A DNA stretch of 64,000 nucleotides from Bacillus_BU sp051233475. Its GTDB lineage: Bacteria > Bacillota > Bacilli > Bacillales > Cytobacillaceae. The DNA lies in the NCBI RefSeq assembly GCF_051233475.1, contig NZ_JBKFGH010000022.1, positions 111,727-175,726 on the forward strand, written 5' to 3'. Positions 1 to 8,085 of this stretch are shown in pieces; position 1 is the stretch's first letter, and each line of letters begins with the position of its first letter. The notes below the pieces were generated by a model. That model saw only the letters and a list, made by a program, of their open reading frames with translations, made no database searches and had not been told where the DNA came from. Position numbers and translations under genes: made by a program.

Positions 1-933
1 AAGCCTCCGATTAGAAAGCGTTCCTTCCTCCACTGCTGCCCGAACGGCACAACCCGGTTCTTCGTCATGAGAACAATCGCGAAATTTACATTTTTCGGCA
101 ATCGCCTCAATATCGGAAAAGCTTTCACTCAGTCCCGTGTCACCTTCCCAAAGTTGTAATTCTCTTAACCCCGGTGTATCAATGACCATCGCCCCGTTAG
201 GAAGCAAACATAATTCGCGATGTGTGGTCGTATGTCGCCCTTTATCATCACTTTCTCTAATCCCTTGGACTTTTTGCTTTTCATCCCCTAATAAGAAATT
301 CGTCAAGGACGATTTCCCGACACCGGAGGAGCCTAATAAGGCGATGGTTTTGCCTGGTTCTAGGTAGGCTTGCAGTTGTTCTAAACCTTGCTTTGTCACC
401 ACACTTATTGGAATAACCGGAACACCAAGGGCAACACCTTCAACCTCTTGTAAGGACTGCTCTACTTCTTCGCATAAATCAGCTTTACTTAAAATGATGA
501 CCGGATTCGCGCCACTTTCCCATGCCAGCAATAGGTAACGCTCGATTCTGCGTAAATTTAAATCATCATTTAATGAATTGACAATGAATATGGTATCAAT
601 ATTGGCCGCAATCAATTGTTCTTCCGTTGTTGAACCAGCGATTTTTCTGGAAAATTTACTTTTTCTCGACAGAACCGCATGAATCGTCCCTTTTTGTTCA
701 TCCTTACGAGGATCGAGGACAACCCAATCGCCAACGGTTGGAAAATCTTCTTTACTTTTTGCCTCATATAAAAATTTACCTGTAACCTCACACAGAAGTT
801 CTCCTATATCGGTCCAAACCCGGTAAAGTCCCTTATATTCCAGGGCAACCCGTCCAATTATATACTCTTTATGTTCAAAGCTTTTAAACTCCCGCTTAAA
901 TTGTTCATCTAAACCAAATGTTATCGAATTCAT
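1..933 (-). CDS. rsgA: Ribosome small subunit-dependent GTPase A paralogue (RsgA/YjeQ family), 3' end outside window
   Basis: I translated this on the minus strand from the ATG at 931-933, which has a GGAGG-type site just upstream; the frame runs open off the left edge. RsgA is a circularly permuted GTPase that acts in late 30S subunit maturation. Visible motifs in permuted order are an LSKADL G4-like motif, the P-loop GSSGVGKSSL, the G3 motif DTPGL, and the start of the C-terminal zinc finger (Cys, Cys, His, Cys). The canonical Bacillus rsgA lies next to prkC and rpe, which are not seen here, so I infer a second, longer copy. Its 5' leader carries a putative attenuator and a leader peptide. 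Confidence 0.88.
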   Translation of the reverse strand, partial: MNSITFGLDEQFKREFKSFEHKEYIIGRVALEYKGLYRVWTDIGELLCEVTGKFLYEAKSKEDFPTVGDWVVLDPRKDEQKGTIHAVLSRKSKFSRKIAGSTTEEQLIAANIDTIFIVNSLNDDLNLRRIERYLLLAWESGANPVIILSKADLCEEVEQSLQEVEGVALGVPVIPISVVTKQGLEQLQAYLEPGKTIALLGSSGVGKSSLTNFLLGDEKQKVQGIRESDDKGRHTTTHRELCLLPNGAMVIDTPGLRELQLWEGDTGLSESFSDIEAIAEKCKFRDCSHDEEPGCAVRAAVEEGTLSNRRL

Positions 934-953
934 TTCGTTCCTCCATCTTAGAC

Positions 954-1048
954 ATAATAAAAAACCATAGGCAAGACAGCCCATGGTTAATCGAGTCGAG
1001 GAACATTAAATCCACTACTAATTAACGAACGATTCCGATGGGCTGTGC
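954..1048 (-). promoter_or_regulatory. Putative transcription attenuator in the rsgA leader (terminator/antiterminator switch)
   Basis: Read on the minus strand, AACCATGGGC (979-988) pairs with GCCTATGGTT (963-972) around a 6-nt loop and is followed by a T run at 954-962: an intrinsic terminator. A second pairing excludes it: ATGGGCTGT (976-984 region) is a perfect 9-bp complement of ACAGCCCAT at 1038-1046. That upstream arm lies inside a small leader reading frame. The geometry is that of translation-dependent attenuation. The pairings are seen in the sequence; the mechanism is inferred. Confidence 0.65.
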
Positions 1049-1086
1049 AAAATACAGTTAACATTTACGACAATCTCTGCAATCAT
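1018..1086 (-). CDS. Putative 22-aa leader peptide upstream of rsgA
   Basis: A short frame begins at ATG 1084-1086, about 10 nt after an AAGGTGG ribosome binding site, and stops at TAG 1018-1020. The peptide begins MIAEIVVNVN and ends in SESFVN. Codons 14-17 (His-Ser-Pro-Ser) form the upstream arm of the putative antiterminator, so a ribosome's position on this frame would decide which hairpin forms. The hydrophobic Ile-Val-Val stretch recalls stalling segments of macrolide-inducible leaders, but that likeness is weak. Confidence 0.55.
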   Translation of the reverse strand: MIAEIVVNVNCILHSPSESFVN

Positions 1087-1119
1087 TACACTTCACCCAC
1101 CTTTCTTTTTGTTGATTTT

Positions 1120-1148
1120 AGTATATGCAAAATCATCCAAAAAGTAAA
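1120..1148 (-). promoter_or_regulatory. Sigma-A type promoter for the rsgA leader
   Basis: On the minus strand TTTACT (1143-1148) and TATACT (1120-1125) are separated by 17 bp. Transcription would start near 1113, about 27 nt before the leader-peptide ATG. Confidence 0.55.
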
Positions 1149-1236
1149 TATCGATTTCCAAGTTTCACTTTTACACACCTCAGCCGCCCAAAGAGCATAT
1201 GTTATTGAAGAAGCAATGAGGATAGGAGCGAGGCGT

Positions 1237-2001
1237 ATGTCTGAAAAGAGGAATGGTCAGGATTACTTCGAAAAAGCATCAGCCTATGATATGATGGCAA
1301 ATTACTATAAATATTTAGATCCTAATATGCATATTCACTATTACAAAAAGCATTTGCAAGCATTAACAAAAGCGTTTCAATTATCAAGGTTGGAACAACG
1401 CCCTGTAACACAAAGCAATCAGCCTAATGGAGCGATTCGCTTTCTTCACGTTTCAACAGATGCGCCTAATGTCGATGTTTACATTAATGCCATTAGGGTC
1501 TTCAAAAATATTTCTTACAAAGATGTAAGCAACTATTTGTCTCTTCCAACTGGAAAATACCATGTTGATATTTATCCTGCAGAGAATTCGGTATCCTCTA
1601 TTTTAAACAAAAGAATAACGGTCGAAGCAGGGAAAATTTATACCTTGCCAATCATTGGAACTGAGAAAAAACTTCGGATGCTTTCAGTTGTAGATCATCT
1701 TGATGTTCCCACTGGAGAAACTAAAGTTCGTTTCCTCCATCTATCTCAAAATACACCAGCTGTTGATCTCGCTGTCGTTAAAGGAGATGTTGTATTCCCT
1801 CAAGTTGCTTATAGAAATGTAACACCTTACTTAGGTTTGACTCCGATGAACGTGAAGCTAGAGATGAGGGAAGCGGGAACGAAACAAGTAATTCTGCCTT
1901 TGCCGAACATGCAATTTAAAGAAAATGAGGTTTATACCATTGTAGCCGCAGGTCTTCAACAAGGTGAACCCTTACTCGAAGCATTTATCATTAGAGGTTA
2001 A
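1237..2001 (+). CDS. DUF4397 domain protein
   Basis: The product is 254 aa from the ATG at 1237, which follows a GGAGCGAGG site; the frame is open further upstream, but that part overlaps the divergent rsgA promoter and leader and reads unlike protein. After a helical N-terminus of about 60 residues come two DUF4397-like beta repeats, each opening with a [IV]RFLH[VL]S signature followed by a P-x-VD motif (about residues 68-160 and 165-250). No signal peptide or membrane segment is visible. DUF4397 proteins are often surface-associated in Bacillus, but their function is unknown. Confidence 0.85.
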   Translation: MSEKRNGQDYFEKASAYDMMANYYKYLDPNMHIHYYKKHLQALTKAFQLSRLEQRPVTQSNQPNGAIRFLHVSTDAPNVDVYINAIRVFKNISYKDVSNYLSLPTGKYHVDIYPAENSVSSILNKRITVEAGKIYTLPIIGTEKKLRMLSVVDHLDVPTGETKVRFLHLSQNTPAVDLAVVKGDVVFPQVAYRNVTPYLGLTPMNVKLEMREAGTKQVILPLPNMQFKENEVYTIVAAGLQQGEPLLEAFIIRG

Positions 2002-2030
2002 CGGCCGGAGTATTGGCCGTTAATTTTTTT
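1998..2030 (+). terminator. Intrinsic terminator of the DUF4397 gene
   Basis: TTAACGGCC (1998-2006) pairs perfectly with GGCCGTTAA (2015-2023), followed by seven T. The left arm overlaps the stop codon. Confidence 0.85.
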
Positions 2031-2054
2031 ACTATAAAACTATTATTTTTTTAC

Positions 2055-2152
2055 TTGACTTCTAAAAGTTTATAAATATAACGATCAGCGGGCAGAGCCG
2101 CCATCATAAAATTGGCAGAGCAATATCTGTAACATTTGCTCTGCCTTTTTTG
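2055..2152 (+). ncRNA. Candidate small RNA with its own promoter and terminator
   Basis: TTGACT (2055-2060) and TATAAC (2077-2082) are 16 bp apart, so transcription would start near 2088. About 60 nt later GGCAGAGCAA (2114-2123) pairs with TTGCTCTGCC (2136-2145), followed by TTTTTT. A second GGGCAGAGC near the predicted 5' end could compete for the same 3' arm. No reading frame with a ribosome binding site is present. A small RNA is inferred only from this promoter-terminator spacing. Confidence 0.4.
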
Positions 2153-2155
2153 ATT

Positions 2156-2340
2156 AAGCGGACATACAGGACCTTATTTTTGAATTTTTCCCCTTTTTAC
2201 TGCATTAAGCGGACATAGGTTCCCTTATTTCACTAAAAACCAATAAATAATGCCCAAATATCAACAAATAACGGATCCAGTGTCCGGATAGCCTATCAAA
2301 ACAACACTTTTTGTCAAAATAGCGGATCGTATGTCCGCAT
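2156..2340. repeat. Dispersed palindromic GCGGACA repeat, copy 1
   Basis: Two direct units with GCGGACAT and a CCTTATTT tail are followed by two inverted units (AAATAACGGATC to TGTCCG, and AATAGCGGATCG to TGTCCGC), so the block is a large imperfect palindrome. The spacer with CAAAACAACACTTTTTGT recurs almost unchanged in the copy near 36.98 kb. No gene lies inside. Confidence 0.75.
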
Positions 2341-2410
2341 ATATATTTGTTGCTGCAGCACTTCTTATTTGAACCAGCTGGAACTGGTAGTTGTAGTAAA
2401 AGAGAACGGC

Positions 2411-2983
2411 TTATTTTATAGGCATGTACAAAGTAAACATAATTTGATCTTGCTTTAAATCAAATTCATTTACTTCAACCTGCAATCCACCTTTTAATGG
2501 TAATTCCTGCACATCTACATAAACCTGTTCTTCCTTTGGCTGGATGGTCATCCAGTTCGGAAATTGATAGGCATTCGCTAACAGGGTTAAGACAACTGCC
2601 GGGGGAAGGTGGAGCTTTCCAATTGAGATTTCCTTCTCCTTCAAAATAAGATCTCCATTTTCTAATGGGATGGGATCAAACGCTATTTTCATATCAACTT
2701 TTTGATTAAAAATGATAAGTGTGCTGTATAGATTCACCACATTGTCCAAGCTTATTTGATAATCAACCGAACCATTGCCTTGTTTTTCAAGGTATTGATT
2801 GATTACTTTATTTAGATCCGCTTTATTCGTTTGTATTTTAAACGGAACTGAATCACTTGTAACATTTCTATCTTCAATAGGTTTTTCATCTACGGGGGAA
2901 GTTATATAGTAAAAAATGATCGCAATAATTAGTACGTTTATAGTTGCTAAAATTAAAAACAAGCTTTTCCATTTATTTTTCAT
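2411..2983 (-). CDS. ypmS: YpmS family (DUF2140) membrane-anchored protein
   Basis: The product is 190 aa. One N-terminal membrane segment (about residues 8-27) precedes an extracytoplasmic domain with the DUF2140 pattern, including the PPAVVLTLLANAYQFPNW region near residues 127-144. Length and layout match Bacillus YpmS, of unknown function. In B. subtilis ypmR, a GDSL hydrolase gene, lies beside ypmS; here only about 115 bp separate ypmS from sco, so ypmR is absent from this position. Confidence 0.85.
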   Translation of the reverse strand: MKNKWKSLFLILATINVLIIAIIFYYITSPVDEKPIEDRNVTSDSVPFKIQTNKADLNKVINQYLEKQGNGSVDYQISLDNVVNLYSTLIIFNQKVDMKIAFDPIPLENGDLILKEKEISIGKLHLPPAVVLTLLANAYQFPNWMTIQPKEEQVYVDVQELPLKGGLQVEVNEFDLKQDQIMFTLYMPIK

Positions 2984-3076
2984 GTCTGTATTCTCCTATT
3001 TAGCTATAAAAGGTTTTGTTATTCCGAAATATCCATGATTAGTTTACTATATCAGCTCGATTAATAGTAATAGAAA

Positions 3077-3102
3077 GAAAAAAGACCTTACAGGAAGGTC
3101 TA
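3077..3102 (-). terminator. Intrinsic terminator of sco
   Basis: On the minus strand AGACCTT and AAGGTCT pair around a 5-nt loop and are followed by TTTTTTC. The hairpin overlaps the sco stop codon. Confidence 0.8.
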
Positions 3103-3681
3103 TTGCAAGGTTTTGATGTCTCTTATTATTTCTTTATAGGGAATTTCATTCAGTCCATCGTAATATTTTACGATTTTTCCTTCTTGATCGATTAAATAAA
3201 AATCAATTCCGTGAATTACTTGATCCTCGTTAACCGGTTTTTTCACAACTGCTTTAAAGTCCTTTAATGCCTTCTTCTCAATTTCCTCTTGAGAATATCC
3301 CGTTAAAAAGTGCCAGTTGCTAAAGTCTGCTTCAAAATTATCAGCAAACATTTTCAATTGCTCTGGGTTGTCAACGGTTGGATCCACGCTAAATGAGACG
3401 AGCTCAACATCTTTGATTCCTTCGTCCTTTAACATCTTTTGAAGCTTCGACATATTAGCTGTCATCGGCATGCAAACATCAGCACAGGTAGTAAAAATAA
3501 AATCTGAAACCCACACTTTTCCTTTTAAATCAGATAAACCAAATGGCTTTCCATTTTGGTCGGTGTAGGTAAAATCTTGAACAGGCCAGTTTTTCGCATT
3601 TTTAATTTCATTTTGTCCACATGCAGACAGTGTAACCAGTAGGATCAGAATAATGGCTACTACATTCCCTTTTCTAAACAT
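3100..3681 (-). CDS. ypmQ: SCO1/SenC family copper chaperone lipoprotein
   Basis: The product is 193 aa. A hydrophobic signal ends in the lipobox LSAC with Cys21, so the protein should be a membrane lipoprotein facing outward. It has a thioredoxin fold with the copper-binding CxxxC at Cys66 and Cys70 and the distal ligand His157. Sco proteins deliver copper to the CuA site of cytochrome oxidase subunit II; this window encodes a CuA-type oxidase at 61.4-63.7 kb. It is the ypmQ equivalent upstream of ypmS. Confidence 0.93.
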   Translation of the reverse strand: MFRKGNVVAIILILLVTLSACGQNEIKNAKNWPVQDFTYTDQNGKPFGLSDLKGKVWVSDFIFTTCADVCMPMTANMSKLQKMLKDEGIKDVELVSFSVDPTVDNPEQLKMFADNFEADFSNWHFLTGYSQEEIEKKALKDFKAVVKKPVNEDQVIHGIDFYLIDQEGKIVKYYDGLNEIPYKEIIRDIKTLQ

Positions 3682-3749
3682 TTTGTCACCTGCTTAATCA
3701 TTTTATCAATATTATCTGAATTTTATTCTAACAAACCTTTTCAAAAGAA

Positions 3750-3788
3750 AAAAGGAAAAGGTGTGATTTATATCATCCTTTTCCTTTT
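3750..3788 (-). terminator. Intrinsic terminator of degV
   Basis: On the minus strand AAAGGAAAAGG pairs with CCTTTTCCTTT across a loop of about 15 nt, followed by a T-rich tail. Confidence 0.75.
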
Positions 3789-3792
3789 GAAC

Positions 3793-4635
3793 TTATTCAA
3801 AATAATACATAAACCCGATAGCCCCTACACCAGTATGTGTTCCAATTACAGGTGTGGTATAGGAAATAGTCGTTTCCGAAAAGCCTGTCAATTCAATCAT
3901 GGCGTCCTTCACTTTGTTCGCTAATTCTAGTCCCTCAACATGAACAATTCCCGCACCCTTGACGGTCTTGTCCTTAACATCTTCAGCAAATTGTTTGGCG
4001 AGATATTTTGCTACTTGCGAGTGGCTTCGCACCTTGGCAACAGGAGTATAGACGCCTCCCTCGAGGCTTGCAATCGGTTTAATATTCAAGAGAGACCCGA
4101 TCATCGCTCTACCTTTTCCGATTCTACCACCCTTTACTAAATTCTCTAGTGTATCTACAACCACAAATAACCGTGTTTGTTCACGAATTTTATTGATGTG
4201 CTCAATAATTTCAGCAGAAGATTTTCCACTTTGGGCCATCTTAGCTGCTTCAATAACCTGAAATGTCAATGCCCGGGAAATGAACCGAGAATCAACAACG
4301 GTTACCTTTGCTTTCGTCATTTGCGCGGCACTTGCAGCTGACTGAACCGTCCCGCTCATTCCTCCAGTCATATGAATGGAGATGACTTCATATCCTTCAT
4401 CTGCCAACCGGTCGTACACTTCTACAAATGTTCCAGCAGATGGCTGAGAGCTTTTCGGTAGTTCCGGAGATTCTTTCATTTTTTTAATAAACTCAACAGG
4501 GGTAATGTCAACTCGATCAATAAATGTTTCTCCATTTATATGGATCGATAACGGCACTACTTCTAGATTATATTTACTGATTTCTTCATGAGTTAAATCC
4601 GCAGTGGAATCGGTTACGATTTTAATTTTACTCAA
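3793..4635 (-). CDS. degV: DegV family fatty acid-binding protein
   Basis: The product is 280 aa, normal DegV length. It shows the N-terminal TDST motif (residues 8-11), the SSQPS motif near residue 62 and the MSGT motif near residue 92 that line the fatty-acid pocket. DegV/FakB proteins present fatty acids to the kinase FakA for phospholipid synthesis. It lies just upstream of sco as in B. subtilis, but ilvA, expected close by, is displaced about 13 kb by the hydrogenase island. Confidence 0.93.
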   Translation of the reverse strand: MSKIKIVTDSTADLTHEEISKYNLEVVPLSIHINGETFIDRVDITPVEFIKKMKESPELPKSSQPSAGTFVEVYDRLADEGYEVISIHMTGGMSGTVQSAASAAQMTKAKVTVVDSRFISRALTFQVIEAAKMAQSGKSSAEIIEHINKIREQTRLFVVVDTLENLVKGGRIGKGRAMIGSLLNIKPIASLEGGVYTPVAKVRSHSQVAKYLAKQFAEDVKDKTVKGAGIVHVEGLELANKVKDAMIELTGFSETTISYTTPVIGTHTGVGAIGFMYYFE

Positions 4636-4862
4636 TTTTTCACTTCCCTATTTCAACACTTAATTGTATTATACATGTTCATTTTGCTCAAAGAAACAAA
4701 ATCCCATAACTTTTCGCTTTAATTCGACACATTTTGAGAACGTATAATAAGGTTAGATAAAAAAATATTTTTGTGTTTTTCCGGTGATAATGAACTGGGG
4801 GTTAAAATTTCTAGATTAAGGAAATCATTGTGGGCGTTTTTTTGATTTTTTACTATTTTTTC

Positions 4863-5240
4863 CAGCGAAGGTTATTGGTTACATTTTCGTTTGTTTCTCT
4901 TTCCGTTTTTGTAACCAATAAGGGCTATTGGGTATACTTTCGTTGCTTTCCCTTACTGTTTTTGCAACCAATAAGGGCTATTGGGTATACTTTCGTTGCT
5001 TTCCCTTACTGTTTTTGTAACCAATAAAGGTTATTGGTTATATTTTCGATGTTTCCTCTTACCGTTTTTGCTACCAATAAGGGCTATTGGGTACACTTTC
5101 GTTGTTTTCCCTTGCTGTTTTTGCAACCAATAAGGGCTATTGGGTATACTTTCGTTGTTTTCCCTTACTGTTTTTGTAACCAATAAGGGCTATTGATTAC
5201 ACTTTCGGTACTTTCCCTTTCCGTTTTTGTAACCAATAAA
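4863..5240. repeat. 53-bp tandem repeat array (about 7 units)
   Basis: Equivalent positions recur at exactly 53-bp steps (4868, 4921, 4974, 5027, 5080, 5133, 5186, 5239). Each unit holds the palindrome CCAATA-AGGGC-TATTGG (one variant unit has AAGGT in the centre) followed by a T-rich stretch with TTTCG and CCGTTTTTG or CTGTTTTTG. Units differ only by point substitutions. There are no variable spacers, so it is not a CRISPR. The short frames inside it are repeat artefacts. Confidence 0.9.
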
Positions 5241-5364
5241 AGCAAGCATCATCAGATAACAAATTTTCCCCATAATCCTTCACAACGAAATTTATTTCAA
5301 GTAGCAGAGTTGTTACGACCATTAAAATCAAATAAAATAATAGTTATAGAGACGGAGGGGTACT

Positions 5365-5925
5365 ATGGGGCGTAAATTTTCCCTGCTGTTAATTACGGTT
5401 GGACTCATCATTATTGGATATAGTGTTTATCAAATGGTTAAAACCGATTCGGTCCAAAAAGATAATCTAGTAAAAGCACATAAAATAATAGAAAAGCAAC
5501 CAACGAAGAAAGAGGACTTTTCCCCATTTACCGGAGATGTAGCCGGGATTCTTACGATTCCTCGAATCGACGCGGACCTCCCAATCGTTGAAGGAACGGA
5601 TGAAGACGATTTGGAAAAAGGAGTCGGGCATTTTAAGGGATCGGCTTGGCCTTCAGGAAATGACCAAATTGTTTTGTCCGGGCATCGGGATACCGTTTTT
5701 CGGAGAATGGGAGAATTGAAAATTGGTGATGAACTGACCATCAAGGTCCCTTATGGTGAATTCACGTATAAAATTGAGGAAACTAGAGTAGTGGAAGCAG
5801 ATGATCGTACAATAATCAAATCCACTGCTCCTGATGAGGTTCTAGTTGTGACAACCTGCTATCCATTCCGGTACGTCGGAAATGCACCACAGCGGTATAT
5901 CATCACGGCAAAACCGATTAAATAA
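5365..5925 (+). CDS. Class D sortase
   Basis: The product is 186 aa from the ATG at 5365, preceded by GGAGGGG. An N-terminal membrane anchor (about residues 5-23) precedes the sortase barrel. The catalytic triad is visible: His107 in LSGHRDT, Cys165 in VVTTCYP and Arg177 in QRYI. Sortases cleave LPxTG-like signals and attach proteins to peptidoglycan. The TTCYPF motif and short length suit class D. No substrate with a C-terminal sorting signal is encoded in this window. Confidence 0.92.
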   Translation: MGRKFSLLLITVGLIIIGYSVYQMVKTDSVQKDNLVKAHKIIEKQPTKKEDFSPFTGDVAGILTIPRIDADLPIVEGTDEDDLEKGVGHFKGSAWPSGNDQIVLSGHRDTVFRRMGELKIGDELTIKVPYGEFTYKIEETRVVEADDRTIIKSTAPDEVLVVTTCYPFRYVGNAPQRYIITAKPIK

Positions 5926-5966
5926 GCAAGAGGCGGATACAGAAGTCCGCCTCTTGCTTATTTAAT
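5917..5966. terminator. Bidirectional terminator between sortase and hypE
   Basis: A perfect 21-bp inverted repeat (5917-5937 with 5946-5966) with an 8-nt loop and A/T-rich outer ends serves the converging sortase and hyp genes. It overlaps the sortase stop codon. Confidence 0.85.
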
Positions 5967-5971
5967 CAATA

Positions 5972-6973
5972 TTAACATATTCTCGGAAGCATCATCCCGG
6001 ATAACCGAGTTAATAAACGCTTGGAGCCTAACGGAGTTTGCAGAAGGAGTTGTCCCTTCCCTTTGCCTGATACCTTACCGATTACACAAGCATCTACACC
6101 AATCGTAAACTCCTTAAGGATATCAATAACCTTGTCAGTCTCAGCTTCAGATACGATGATAATCGCCTTGCCTTCATTGGCCAAATAGAGCGGATCAAAG
6201 CCTAATAGGTCACAAGCACCATGAACCTCTCCCTTAATTGGAAGTTTATCCTCCTCAATCATTAAGGTTAGCGAGAAATCCTCAGCAATTTCAACTAGTG
6301 TTGTCGCTAATCCTCCTCTAGTTGGGTCCCTCATTATTCTGACCGTATCGCAGCTCTCGTGTAGACGATTTAGCATGTGATTTAAAGAAGCACAATCACT
6401 GTCAATTGGGACCGAAATACCGAGATTTTCTCTTGCTGTCAAAACGGCCATCCCATGGTCGCCAATCGTACCAGAGATAATAATCGAATCCCCTTCTTCA
6501 AACAACAGTTCTGGATTCAATTTCTTTTCAATGATTCCAATCCCTGTTGTATTGATATAGACTCCATCGGCACTTCCTTTTTCTACTACTTTCGTATCAC
6601 CGGCAATGATTGATACGCCCGTCTTACTAGCTTCACTCGCCATATCCAAGACGATTTTCTTTAAGTCAGAGACCTTGAAGCCTTCTTCAATAACAAATCC
6701 GCATGTCAGATAAAGAGGCTTTGCTCCGCTTACAGCAAGGTCATTTACCGTGCCTGCGACTGCTAACTTGCCGATTGAACCACCTGGAAAGAAAATCGGT
6801 TTAATCACAAAGGAATCAGTAGTAACGGCAATTTCGTTTGAAGGTAATACCAATTGCGAGGCATCAAACATCGCTTCCTTCTGATGTCCAAATGCTTCAA
6901 CAAAAATTTCTTGAATTAATCGATGGCTAAGTTCTCCTCCATCACCATGGGCTAAGGTGATTATTTTTTCCAT
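5972..6973 (-). CDS. hypE: Hydrogenase maturation protein HypE
   Basis: The product is 333 aa from the ATG at 6971-6973, where it begins MEKIITLAHGDGG as HypE proteins do; the frame is open upstream but overlaps hypD. HypE dehydrates the thiocarbamate made with HypF to a thiocyanate on its C-terminal Cys, the source of CN ligands for the NiFe site. The C-terminus is the diagnostic PRIC. It overlaps the hypD stop by one base (TAATG) and is the last gene of the hydrogenase run. Confidence 0.95.
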   Translation of the reverse strand: MEKIITLAHGDGGELSHRLIQEIFVEAFGHQKEAMFDASQLVLPSNEIAVTTDSFVIKPIFFPGGSIGKLAVAGTVNDLAVSGAKPLYLTCGFVIEEGFKVSDLKKIVLDMASEASKTGVSIIAGDTKVVEKGSADGVYINTTGIGIIEKKLNPELLFEEGDSIIISGTIGDHGMAVLTARENLGISVPIDSDCASLNHMLNRLHESCDTVRIMRDPTRGGLATTLVEIAEDFSLTLMIEEDKLPIKGEVHGACDLLGFDPLYLANEGKAIIIVSEAETDKVIDILKEFTIGVDACVIGKVSGKGKGQLLLQTPLGSKRLLTRLSGMMLPRIC

Positions 6974-8085
6974 TAGTAACTCTCCCTCATGTAATGGTAG
7001 TATGCTGCGCAGCTTCCTTCCGCCGAAACCATACATGGACCAATCGGGTTCGTTGGTCGGCATGCCTTGCCAAATAATGAGCATTCATTTGGGGAAATTA
7101 ACCCCCTGATGACTTCCCCGCATCGACATTTCGTTTTCTTTGGTTCTTCTTGCTTAATTTGATATCGCTTTTTGGCATTAAACTGATCGAAAGCAGGTTT
7201 TATATCGAGTCCACTGTTAGGAATAATCCCAATTCCCCGCCATGCTTCATCACAAACTTCAAAGTAAGTTTCCATCCACTGCTGAGCGACTCGATTCCCT
7301 TCCTTAGTAACAATGGCCCGATGATCATTAATGATTTTTGCTTCATTTTTCAGGGCAAGATCGATCAGCTTATAGATTCCACTTAGCAGCTCGGCAGGTT
7401 CGAAACCAGATATGACCCCAGAAACATGATACTCTTCTGCAAGGAACTGATAGGAATCTTCTCCTAAAACAATCGAAACGTGGCCCGGAAGTAAAAATCC
7501 ATCAAGCCGAACCTCACCTGCATCTAATAAGGAACGGAGAATAGGCTCAACAAGCTTCGTTGTCATCCATACTGAAAAGTTAGGTAATTGAAGGGAGTGA
7601 GCTTGTCCAACCAGTAAGGCCAATATCGGGATCGTTGTTTCAAAGCCGATTCCAAGAAAAATGACTTCTTTATCAGGGTTTTCTTGGGCTAAACGGATGG
7701 CATCAACAGGTGAATACAAAACGCGAATATCTTTGCCTGTTGTTTTTGCATCTAATAACGTTCTCGTAGACCCCGGGACTCTTACCATATCACCGAATGT
7801 GCAAATGATGCGGCCTTCCCCCTCGGATAGGGCAATCATGGCATCGATCGATTTTTGATCGGTTACACAGACTGGGCAGCCAGGACCTGAAACAAGCTGA
7901 ACATCGTTTATTAAACATTGCTTCACTCCAGATTTAGCAAGTGCCATTGTATGTGAACCACACACTTCCATAAAAGCAGGTTTTCTTCCGAATACTGTAT
8001 GGAATTCCTGTGCTTTTTCGATTACGGCATCTAGTAGAGGTTTACAAATATCAGGGTTAGCGGACTGTTTAAGAATTTCTAGCAT
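6973..8085 (-). CDS. hypD: Hydrogenase maturation protein HypD
   Basis: The product is 370 aa. HypD, a [4Fe-4S] protein, works with HypC as the scaffold on which the Fe(CN)2CO unit is assembled. Visible are CGSHT near residue 42, GPGCPVC near residue 67, the GFETT motif near residue 148, and the C-terminal Cys set (CRCG, NECSLFGKAC, GPCM, GSCAAY) typical of the cluster-binding tail. It overlaps hypC by 17 bp and hypE by 1 bp, which implies translational coupling. Confidence 0.96.
   Translation of the reverse strand: MLEILKQSANPDICKPLLDAVIEKAQEFHTVFGRKPAFMEVCGSHTMALAKSGVKQCLINDVQLVSGPGCPVCVTDQKSIDAMIALSEGEGRIICTFGDMVRVPGSTRTLLDAKTTGKDIRVLYSPVDAIRLAQENPDKEVIFLGIGFETTIPILALLVGQAHSLQLPNFSVWMTTKLVEPILRSLLDAGEVRLDGFLLPGHVSIVLGEDSYQFLAEEYHVSGVISGFEPAELLSGIYKLIDLALKNEAKIINDHRAIVTKEGNRVAQQWMETYFEVCDEAWRGIGIIPNSGLDIKPAFDQFNAKKRYQIKQEEPKKTKCRCGEVIRGLISPNECSLFGKACRPTNPIGPCMVSAEGSCAAYYHYMRESY

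Noticed and set aside
1045..1236. N-terminal extension of the DUF4397 protein
   Set aside because: The extra 64 codons overlap the divergent rsgA promoter and leader and read unlike protein; GGAGCGAGG precedes the ATG at 1237.
4863..5240. CRISPR-like regular repeats (also 20225-20945)
   Set aside because: The whole 52-53 bp unit repeats; there are no unique spacers and no cas genes.
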